Shown piece after piece: positions 15,137 through 20,893 of a stretch of DNA of 24,084 bases. Every line of letters starts with the position of its first letter. Within the stretch, counting starts at the first letter, position 1. The DNA is from Flavobacteriales bacterium (lineage in GTDB: Bacteria; Bacteroidota; Bacteroidia; Flavobacteriales; Flavobacteriaceae). A program made the position numbers and the translations under genes. The stretch is from positions 2,552-26,635 of the forward strand of contig PAGT01000030.1 in the NCBI GenBank assembly GCA_002705485.1. The letters are read 5' to 3'. The notes beneath the pieces are model-generated. The model was given only the letters and a program-made list of their open reading frames with translations, was not told the DNA's origin and ran no database searches.

Positions 15137-16677
15137 TGATTAAGGTTAAAACTGCTTTAATATCTGTTTCAGATAAAACAGACATTTTAAATATTTTAAA
15201 ATGTTTAAAAAAATTCAATGTAAAAATATTGAGTTCAGGAGGGACATTTAAAAAAATAAAAAAACTAGGGTTTAAATCAACAGAAATTTCGAATTATACT
15301 AATTCTCCAGAAATTTTAAGTGGTAGAGTCAAAACTCTTAATCCAAAAATTCATGGAGGTATATTATATGATAGAAATCTGAATTTACATAAAAGAGAAA
15401 TGAATAAATTCAATTATAGTGGAATTGACCTTGTTATAGTAAATTTTTATCCTTTTGAAAAAGTACTCGAAAGTTCTAATAGTGAAAAAAAGATCATAGA
15501 AAATATAGATATTGGAGGTCCCACTTTGGTTAGATCCTCAGCAAAAAATTATAAATATGTTGCCGTTGTATCTTCACAAAAAGAATACAAAGAACTTGAA
15601 AATGAGCTTTTGAAATACAAAGGTCATACCTCAGAGGAATTTAGAAAAAAGATGGCACATGAGGCATTTATTAATACAGCATATTATGACTCAAAAGTTA
15701 GTAATTATTTTTCAAAATTATTAAATTATAAATTTCCGAATAAAAAAATTATTTCTGCGACTAGAGTCGAAAATCTAAGATATGGTGAAAATCCACATCA
15801 AGAGGCTGCAATTTATTCACTAAAGGATAAAAAGTTTATTAATCAAATTCATGGTAGGAAGTTAAGTTATAATAATTATAACGATTTAATTTCTGCTCTA
15901 TCTATATCTAAAACTTTACCAAAGAATATTGGCACAGTTATTATAAAACATGCAAATCCATGCGGTGTTTCTATTAAAGAAAAAGATTTAGAAAGTTATA
16001 AAAATGCACTTAAATGTGATCCTATAAGTGCTTTTGGAGGAGTGGTATCGTTTAATTTTAAGCTTAAAAAAAATTTAGCAATTGAAATAATCAAAAATTT
16101 TTATGAAATAGTCATTGCTGATGGGTTTGAAAAATCTGCTCTTCAAATGCTTAAAAAAAAGAAAAATTTAAGAATTATCGACTCGAGTAATTTTGTCCCA
16201 CAAAATACAGAAGTTTTTAACTCAAATCTTGGTGGATTACTAATCCAAACAAGTGATGATGTTCCATTTCTTTCGAAAGATTTTAGAATAGTATCTAAAT
16301 TAAAACCTTCAAAAAAAGATTTAAAAGAGTTATTATTTGCATTTCATGTTTGTAAATTTGTAAAATCAAACGCAATAGTTATTTGTAAAGACCTATCAAC
16401 AATAGGTATTGGATCTGGGCAAACAAGTAGGCTTGATAGTTGCGAAATTGCTGTGAATAAAGTCCATAAGTTTAAAAATAATCAAAATAATGAAAGCACT
16501 TACGCTGCTTCGGATGCTTTTTTTCCTTTTACAGATGGAATAGAAAAACTTGTTGTATCTGGAGTTACCTCTGTAATTCAACCCTCTGGATCCATAAGAG
16601 ATAGGGAAATAATTAAGTTTGCAAATAAGTCTCGTATCAGTCTAATTTTTTCTAAAACAAGACATTTTAAACATTAA
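15136..16677 (+). CDS. purH: PurH, bifunctional AICAR formyltransferase / IMP cyclohydrolase
   Basis: 513 aa, full length. It performs the last two steps of IMP synthesis, using 10-formyl-THF. The N-terminal MGS-like cyclohydrolase domain covers residues ~1-145 (ALISVSDKTDILNILKCLKK, SSGGTFKKIKKLGF, GRVKTLNPKIHGGILYDRN, DLVIVNFYPFEKVL, ENIDIGGPTLVRSSAKN). The transformylase domain follows, with LRYGENPHQEAAIY, the catalytic KHANPCG (residues 271-277), DPISAFGGVVSFN and the C-terminal IGSGQTSRLDSCEIA and SDAFFPFTDGIEKL. The start overlaps the upstream stop by one base. The stop overlaps that of the convergent phhB by 4 bases. Confidence 0.97.
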   Translation: MIKVKTALISVSDKTDILNILKCLKKFNVKILSSGGTFKKIKKLGFKSTEISNYTNSPEILSGRVKTLNPKIHGGILYDRNLNLHKREMNKFNYSGIDLVIVNFYPFEKVLESSNSEKKIIENIDIGGPTLVRSSAKNYKYVAVVSSQKEYKELENELLKYKGHTSEEFRKKMAHEAFINTAYYDSKVSNYFSKLLNYKFPNKKIISATRVENLRYGENPHQEAAIYSLKDKKFINQIHGRKLSYNNYNDLISALSISKTLPKNIGTVIIKHANPCGVSIKEKDLESYKNALKCDPISAFGGVVSFNFKLKKNLAIEIIKNFYEIVIADGFEKSALQMLKKKKNLRIIDSSNFVPQNTEVFNSNLGGLLIQTSDDVPFLSKDFRIVSKLKPSKKDLKELLFAFHVCKFVKSNAIVICKDLSTIGIGSGQTSRLDSCEIAVNKVHKFKNNQNNESTYAASDAFFPFTDGIEKLVVSGVTSVIQPSGSIRDREIIKFANKSRISLIFSKTRHFKH

Positions 16678-17012
16678 TTAATCTTATCTATCTTAGCTGC
16701 TAAAACAAAATCACTCTCGTGAAGTCCTTTTATTGCATGTGTGAAAATTTTAATTTTTGCATAACCCCAACCAAACCAGATATCTGGGTGGTGACCTTCT
16801 ACTTCCGCTAAATCTCCAATTTTATTTACAAATTCTTGACTTTTTTTAAAATCTTCAAACTTAAAATCCTTTATTAAATAATAAGCTTTATTATCATCTG
16901 TTTTGACATCCCAACCATCTACTTTCTTTAAATATTTGTGTATTTCACTTAAATCAAAACTTGGAATGCCACCTTCACATGGAATACACTTTTTCTCAGA
17001 TAAATCAGTCAT
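16674..17012 (-). CDS. phhB: PhhB, pterin-4a-carbinolamine dehydratase
   Basis: 112 aa from the ATG at 17012. That start is preceded by AAGGAG (17022-17017) four bases away. Extending the frame further upstream would run through the tRNA gene and is rejected. The enzyme dehydrates 4a-hydroxytetrahydrobiopterin, recycling the pterin cofactor of aromatic amino-acid hydroxylases, and can moonlight elsewhere. Motifs: an N-terminal Cys-containing segment (CIPCEGGIP), GWDVKTDDNKAYYLIKDFKF, and the active-site block EGHHPDIWFGWGYAKIKIFTH (E72, H74, H75) ending in THAIKGLHESDFVLAAKID. No hydroxylase gene is in this window. It lies 14 bases downstream of tRNA-Gly on the same strand and probably shares its transcript. 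Confidence 0.93.
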   Translation of the reverse strand: MTDLSEKKCIPCEGGIPSFDLSEIHKYLKKVDGWDVKTDDNKAYYLIKDFKFEDFKKSQEFVNKIGDLAEVEGHHPDIWFGWGYAKIKIFTHAIKGLHESDFVLAAKIDKIN

Positions 17013-17026
17013 AACGCTCCTTATAA

Positions 17027-17101
17027 TGGAGCGGGCAATGGGACTTGAACCCACGACCTTCTCGTTGGCAACGAGACGCTCTACCACTGAGCTATGCCCG
17101 C
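17027..17101 (-). tRNA. tRNA-Gly (anticodon GCC), intact with encoded CCA
   Basis: Read on the minus strand it folds without mismatch: acceptor GCGGGCA/TGCCCGC, D-stem GCTC/GAGC, anticodon stem TCTCG/CGAGA with loop TTGCCAA (anticodon GCC), variable AGGTC, T-stem GTGGG/CCCAT with one G-T pair and loop TTCAAGT, discriminator T, then CCA at 17029-17027. The anticodon stem-loop, CTCGTTGGCAACGAG on the plus strand, is near palindromic. This gene is the apparent attachment site of the 1-kb island to its right. Confidence 0.97.
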
Positions 17102-17114
17102 TTGTTAAAAAACT

Positions 17115-17143
17115 ATTATAGATAGCGGTTTGTAGAAATGCAA
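17115..17143 (-). promoter_or_regulatory. promoter of tRNA-Gly
   Basis: On the minus strand, TTGCAT (17143-17138) is followed by a 17-base spacer and a perfect TATAAT (17120-17115), ending 13 bases before the tRNA 5' end. An upstream TTGCTT overlaps the -35 area. A homologous promoter is present at 18164-18192 in front of the displaced tRNA half. Confidence 0.75.
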
Positions 17144-17176
17144 GCAATAAGAAAATTATCAAAATTTAATATGAAG

Positions 17177-17194
17177 TGTGTCGTGAGTGTGTCG
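17177..17194 (+). repeat. 18-bp direct repeat, left copy
   Basis: TGTGTCGTGAGTGTGTCG, identical to 18034-18051. It is itself two TGTGTCG heptamers separated by TGAG, so the heptamers are 11 bases apart, about one helical turn. It lies 28 bases beyond the duplicated promoter region and 58 bases before the ATG of the first sulfotransferase. It could be an arm-type recombinase-binding site or the edge of a transferred segment. Confidence 0.85.
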
Positions 17195-17252
17195 GAATTA
17201 TTTCATAAAGAGACTCCATCGACTGATCTTGGTAATTATGATAAAAATAATA

Positions 17253-18014
17253 ATGAGTATAAATTCATTTTGGATATCAACTACACCAAGAACAGGTTCG
17301 ATGTGGTTGTATAATGTAACAAGAGAAATTTTAAAACTTTCTAAAATAAATGTTCTTCCAATAAAAATACCAAAAAGTGGCCAAGAGTTTTTTGAAATAT
17401 TTGAAAAGCAAAGTCTTATTGATCAAAATGACTCAAATAAATATGTATTTAAAATTCATCAGATTTTAAAACCTAACTTACCAAGATCAAAGATTTTAAC
17501 TACAATTAGAGATCCCAGAGATATTTGTATTTCCTTCAAAGAGTTTATGAAGACTGATTTTGATACAGCTCTGAAAGCTGGTAAATCATTATTAAAATAT
17601 GAAAAAATTTATAAAACTTATAATAAAGACTATCTTAGATTTTTTAGATATGAAAATATTGAAAATAAACCAATTGAAACTATTTTAGAAATTGCAAATT
17701 TTATTGGTTATAAAATTAATTACAAAGATGCAGAAGAAATATCTTTAAAATATAACAAAAAAAAAGTTAAAACCTTAATAAAAAGAAATGATGAAAATTT
17801 GCTTTCTAAAATTAAAAATAAAGAAGAGATAGATAAGTCCAGTATTGTATATTTTTCTAAAGATAACTATAGATCTTTTGACACTAATACAGGGTTCCAA
17901 ACCAATCATATTTCAAATCGTAATTCAGGAGATTGGGAGAAATCTTTTTCATCAAAAGAAAAGGAAATACTTAATTTTGAGTTTAAAAATTTAATTTCTG
18001 AGTATAAATTTTAA
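17253..18014 (+). CDS. sulfotransferase-family protein 1 (island cargo)
   Basis: 253 aa from the ATG at 17253; an in-frame ATG at 17238 would add MIKII, and a GTG at 17187 would read out of the direct repeat and is unlikely. PAPS-dependent sulfotransferase landmarks: a 5'-phosphosulfate-binding loop at residues ~8-19 (ISTTPRTGSMWL, with Arg where many relatives have Lys), a 3'-phosphate-binding segment at 85-94 (IRDPRDICIS), and near the end NRNSGDWEKSFSSKE, resembling the RKGxxGDWK motif. These enzymes move sulfate from PAPS to hydroxyl or amino groups of glycans, lipids or small molecules; the acceptor is unknown. No signal peptide. It lies between two copies of an 18-bp repeat and two copies of the tRNA-Gly 5' half, so recent transfer is likely. 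Confidence 0.85.
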   Translation: MSINSFWISTTPRTGSMWLYNVTREILKLSKINVLPIKIPKSGQEFFEIFEKQSLIDQNDSNKYVFKIHQILKPNLPRSKILTTIRDPRDICISFKEFMKTDFDTALKAGKSLLKYEKIYKTYNKDYLRFFRYENIENKPIETILEIANFIGYKINYKDAEEISLKYNKKKVKTLIKRNDENLLSKIKNKEEIDKSSIVYFSKDNYRSFDTNTGFQTNHISNRNSGDWEKSFSSKEKEILNFEFKNLISEYKF

Positions 18015-18033
18015 AAAAATTTTTATGTAAAAT

Positions 18034-18051
18034 TGTGTCGTGAGTGTGTCG
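18034..18051 (+). repeat. 18-bp direct repeat, right copy
   Basis: An exact copy of the repeat at 17177-17194, 857 bases to the right, beginning 20 bases after the stop of sulfotransferase 1. Between this copy and the tRNA fragment (18052-18109) lies a short non-coding stretch that looks less AT-rich than its surroundings. Confidence 0.85.
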
Positions 18052-18109
18052 AGATTAACTAGGCGTTGAGAAAGACTAAGACTAGCAAGGTTTAAAAACC
18101 AAGGACCAC

Positions 18110-18150
18110 CTCGTTGGCAACGAGACGCTCTACCACTGAACTATGCCCGC
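18110..18150 (-). pseudogene. displaced 5' half of tRNA-Gly
   Basis: 41 bases covering the 5' acceptor strand, D-arm and whole anticodon stem-loop are identical to the intact tRNA-Gly except at 18140, which turns a D-stem G-C pair into G-T. Past the anticodon stem the sequence no longer encodes a T-arm or a 3' acceptor strand, although 9 of the first 15 bases still agree with the intact gene. It cannot make a functional tRNA. Confidence 0.9.
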
Positions 18151-18163
18151 TTATTTAAAATTC

Positions 18164-18192
18164 ATTATAAACAGCGGTTTTTAGAATTGCAA
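18164..18192 (-). promoter_or_regulatory. promoter upstream of the displaced tRNA half
   Basis: On the minus strand, TTGCAA (18192-18187), a 17-base spacer and a perfect TATAAT (18169-18164), 13 bases before the fragment's 5' end. Both boxes and spacing are conserved relative to the promoter at 17115-17143, so transcription from here toward the sulfotransferase 1 gene, antisense to it, is plausible. Confidence 0.6.
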
Positions 18193-18211
18193 GCAATAGT
18201 TAAAATTGAAA

Positions 18212-19060
18212 TTATATATAAGAAAAAAATTTCAAACTTTTATTAAAAGTAATATTAAGTTTTTTTTGAAGATCTTCACTGAGAATCTTTTTCCAATCAT
18301 TTTTTGGCCCCAGATGAAAAAAAGGAATACTTTTATAATGATTTTTTGAATTCACTGCTTCTGAAAAACCATAATCTTTTTCATATTGTTTAAGTTTATT
18401 AAAAGAAGTTGTTTCGATAGAGTTTTTTAATTTATCTTGAATCACATTTTCATCAATTTTTAAAATATTATTTATAAATTTAATTAAATCTTCAAAAATA
18501 TAATAAGTTTTATTCAATAGATCTTCATACTTAATTAATTTGATTGGGAAATCATTTTGATTTTTCCATGATAAAAAATTTTTTTCCCATGAACTTATAA
18601 ATTGAAAATCACTATAATCATTATGTTTTTGTTGATCGTAAATAAATTTTTTTTCACTAATCATAAAATTTAGAGCTTCGTCATAATCTAATTCATAGTG
18701 ATTTTTTAAGGATGTAATTAAATTACGAGGATCACGTACAATATAAATACAGGCAATTGTATTTTTCTTATTAGTGAAATTATTGCCGTTTATGGAGCTG
18801 AGACAACTATGAGTTTTTTTGAATTTAATTTTTTTGTCTTTATTAATCCTTTCTTGAGCCTCAATCCAAAACCTTGAGGTATCAGTTATTACTTCTTTAT
18901 TATAATTAAATCCCTCAAAGTGGACTTTTTCTGGAAATTGACCTATTTTTTTAATTAATTTTTCTGAAAAAATTCCATCTTGAGAATAATAATAAGAGCT
19001 AATTAAAGCTCTAACCCAAGTATTTCCACTTTTAGGATAAGATGCAATCCAAAAAATCAT
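18212..19060 (-). CDS. sulfotransferase-family protein 2 (Sulfotransfer_1-like)
   Basis: 282 aa. The 5'-phosphosulfate loop is at residues 5-20 (IASYPKSGNTWVRALI), the 3'-phosphate segment is at ~107-117 (IVRDPRNLITS), and the C-terminal KNDW at residues 253-256 (GPKNDWKKIL) matches the family's PAPS-binding end motif. A likely catalytic His is in KKTHSCL near residue 84. This is a more complete and more classical sulfotransferase than the one at 17253, and the two share little beyond the motifs, so they are not a recent tandem duplicate. No signal peptide, so cytosolic; the acceptor is unknown. It is convergent with sulfotransferase 1 across the displaced tRNA copy, and divergent from the LON-domain gene 48 bases away. 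Confidence 0.9.
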   Translation of the reverse strand: MIFWIASYPKSGNTWVRALISSYYYSQDGIFSEKLIKKIGQFPEKVHFEGFNYNKEVITDTSRFWIEAQERINKDKKIKFKKTHSCLSSINGNNFTNKKNTIACIYIVRDPRNLITSLKNHYELDYDEALNFMISEKKFIYDQQKHNDYSDFQFISSWEKNFLSWKNQNDFPIKLIKYEDLLNKTYYIFEDLIKFINNILKIDENVIQDKLKNSIETTSFNKLKQYEKDYGFSEAVNSKNHYKSIPFFHLGPKNDWKKILSEDLQKKLNITFNKSLKFFSYI

Positions 19061-19108
19061 TATAAATTTATTATAGATGAATAATTATTTATTTGTTATT
19101 AATTAATT

Positions 19109-19744
19109 ATGAAAAATCTTCCAAAAAAAATACCAATATTTCCATTAAGTAATTTTATAATTTTTCCGAAAACATCAGTGCCTCTGAATATCTTTGAACC
19201 AAGATATATAGATATGATTGATGAAAGTATGAAAACAAATAAATTTATTGGTATGATACAGCCTAAAAATGTACAAAATGATGATTCTCTGGAATTATTT
19301 AATGTGGGCTGTCTAGGAAAAATAATTAGCTTTAAAGAAACTGAAGATAGAAGATATATAATTGAACTCAAAGGAATTACTAGATTTGAAATTATTAAAG
19401 AAATTAAGTCTGAAAAAAAATATCGAGAATGTGAGGTTGATTTCAATAAATTTCACGAAGACTTAGTCGATACGAAAGAAGATTTAAAATTCTCTGATTT
19501 AGAATTAATCTTTAAAGATTTAAAATCTGTTTTTGAAAAAAGAGGCTTTTTAATAAATTGGAAAGGTTTGGAAAAACAAAGTCTTGATGAAATAATTAAC
19601 GCTTTAGCTATGGCTTCACCATTCACTCTTGAAGAGAAGCAAATTCTGTTGGAAACAAAAAATTTTACTAACAGAAAATCAAAGATAGCAGAAATACTTA
19701 GTACATATACTTTTGATAATTATAATAATACAACAATTCAATAA
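19109..19744 (+). CDS. stand-alone LON substrate-binding-domain protein
   Basis: 211 aa. The N-terminal domain of Lon protease stands alone here: KKIPIFPLSNFIIFPKTSVP, LNIFEPRYIDMIDESM, IGMIQP, VGCLGKIISF, and RYIIELKGITRFEIIKEI are the typical beta-strand blocks. A helical C-terminal part follows, with LAMASPFTLEEKQILLET equivalent to the helical tail of the Lon N-domain. There is no AAA+ or protease domain. Proteins of this kind are common in Proteobacteria, with an unclear role, possibly substrate recognition or an adaptor. Its stop lies 8 bases from the stop of the convergent monooxygenase gene. Confidence 0.92.
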   Translation: MKNLPKKIPIFPLSNFIIFPKTSVPLNIFEPRYIDMIDESMKTNKFIGMIQPKNVQNDDSLELFNVGCLGKIISFKETEDRRYIIELKGITRFEIIKEIKSEKKYRECEVDFNKFHEDLVDTKEDLKFSDLELIFKDLKSVFEKRGFLINWKGLEKQSLDEIINALAMASPFTLEEKQILLETKNFTNRKSKIAEILSTYTFDNYNNTTIQ

Positions 19745-19752
19745 TTTTATAT

Positions 19753-20829
19753 TTAAATTCCATCATCAGCAAGTTTTGTAAAGAAGTTAGTTATAGATTT
19801 ATTTTTACCAAAAAACCTAATTATTTTTCCTAATTTATTATTTTTCAAGTTACTTTCTAAATTAAAAAATTCATAAATGAAATCAACTCCACTTGAAAAT
19901 ATATAATTTTTATGTTTTATTTTTTTTTCAAACTCAGAAAATATTGAATTATCAATGTCCAGACCTAAACTTATTCTGCTTTGGATAATTTCATTTAATT
20001 GCATTAAATCTCTTATCGACATATTAAATCCCTGTCCTGCAAGAGGATGGATTCTGTGTAAAAGATCTCCAAAAGCCATGATATTATTATGATAATAAGT
20101 TCTTAGGTTTGATGAAATAAGTTCAAAATTTTCAACTTTTTCTATTTTTGTAACCCGATATTTCGGATTATATTTTTTTATTAAAGCGACTATCCTAGAC
20201 TCAGTTAATTTATATCTTTTTTTAACTGAATAGACTATTGATGTCTCAAATTCAGATATTGGTAAAAAAGCTATAGGGCCATACTTTGAAAAAATTTGAT
20301 ATGCTATATTGTTTCTTAAAATTTTTTTGTGTTTAATTATGGATACGTAAGCAATACTTTCGTAATTTTTTTTAGTACTTTTATAAAAAAACTTTTTTGT
20401 TAGTAAGTTTTTAGGATCACAATTAATTATAATTTTATAACTATCATCATATAAGATTTTATTTGGTAATATTTTTTTCCTTTTAAAAAATTTATTACCT
20501 TTTAAGCTTTTATTAAGTAATTCATATAACTTATAATTTTTGATAATTGAAAACAGTTGTTTATTATTTCTATCAAAATTTAATATTTTTTTATTTTTAA
20601 ATTTTTCTAAAAAAATTTCAATTTTATCTATTTTCCACAATAATTTCGATATATCTAAAATTTTTTTATTAAAAAATTCTATATTAGTTTTTGTTATGCC
20701 TATAGTCCGTGTTTTATTAATTGTTTTGATATCTTCTCTATAAAATAAATCAACAAAGATACCCTCATTGACCAGAGTTTTTGCCAATGCTAAACTTACA
20801 AGACCGTCACCAAGTATACCGACTTTCAT
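19753..20829 (-). CDS. UbiH/UbiF/Coq6-family FAD-dependent monooxygenase
   Basis: 358 aa from the ATG at 20829, which gives the canonical MKVGILGDGLVSLALAKTL dinucleotide-binding start; a TTG at 20850 would add seven residues and is less likely. The second FAD motif is clear: IMAFGDLLHRIHPLAGQGFN, followed by MSIRDLMQLNEII. Family members hydroxylate the ubiquinone ring, and the location next to ftsK and lolA is, from memory, a typical alphaproteobacterial place for a ubiH-like gene. The ring position cannot be told from sequence, so no symbol is given. The middle is very divergent and Lys-rich, and the protein is somewhat short compared with the usual ~390-410 aa. It is divergent from ftsK with 64 bases between the starts. 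Confidence 0.85.
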   Translation of the reverse strand: MKVGILGDGLVSLALAKTLVNEGIFVDLFYREDIKTINKTRTIGITKTNIEFFNKKILDISKLLWKIDKIEIFLEKFKNKKILNFDRNNKQLFSIIKNYKLYELLNKSLKGNKFFKRKKILPNKILYDDSYKIIINCDPKNLLTKKFFYKSTKKNYESIAYVSIIKHKKILRNNIAYQIFSKYGPIAFLPISEFETSIVYSVKKRYKLTESRIVALIKKYNPKYRVTKIEKVENFELISSNLRTYYHNNIMAFGDLLHRIHPLAGQGFNMSIRDLMQLNEIIQSRISLGLDIDNSIFSEFEKKIKHKNYIFSSGVDFIYEFFNLESNLKNNKLGKIIRFFGKNKSITNFFTKLADDGI

Positions 20830-20893
20830 ATTAATTTTTAATTTTAACAATAAAAATTAGATGATACAAAGTGATTAATTTGATTCATCATTT

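Larger units (their letters stand above)
17061..18150. mobile_element. putative mini-island at tRNA-Gly carrying one sulfotransferase
   Basis: The segment is bounded on the left by the intact tRNA-Gly and on the right by a second copy of the tRNA from the anticodon stem-loop to its 5' end (40 of 41 bases identical). The 48 bases upstream of the tRNA 5' end are also duplicated (39 of 48 identical, no gaps), including the promoter. The simplest reading is site-specific insertion at the anticodon stem-loop: the incoming DNA supplied a new 5' half and promoter, and the host's originals were pushed to 18110-18198. Cargo is a single sulfotransferase gene. No integrase or excisionase is present, so the element is a remnant or was mobilised in trans. 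Plain duplication followed by insertion of the gene is the main alternative. Confidence 0.6.

Noticed and set aside
16903..17121. Plus-strand open frame of 72 codons containing MGLEPTTFSLATRRSTTELCP
   Set aside because: It reads antisense through tRNA-Gly. This peptide string is a well-known spurious translation of tRNA genes.
17013..17162. N-terminal extension of phhB (SGHSSVVERLVANEKVVGSSPIARS region)
   Set aside because: The extension is the tRNA-Gly gene itself read as codons. The AAGGAG site and ATG at 17012 give the proper PhhB start.
17187..17252. Upstream GTG start for sulfotransferase 1
   Set aside because: It would begin inside the direct repeat and add 22 residues with no family resemblance. 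The family motif normally lies within about ten residues of the start, as with the ATG at 17253.
17171..17314. 47-codon plus-strand frame starting MKCVVSVSELFHKETP across the left 18-bp repeat
   Set aside because: It overlaps the start of sulfotransferase 1 in another frame, resembles nothing I know, and could be chance. I looked for an integrase remnant here and could not support one.
18051..18150. A second functional tRNA-Gly gene
   Set aside because: Only the 5' half and anticodon hairpin are present. No sequence can form the T-arm or pair with the 5' acceptor strand.
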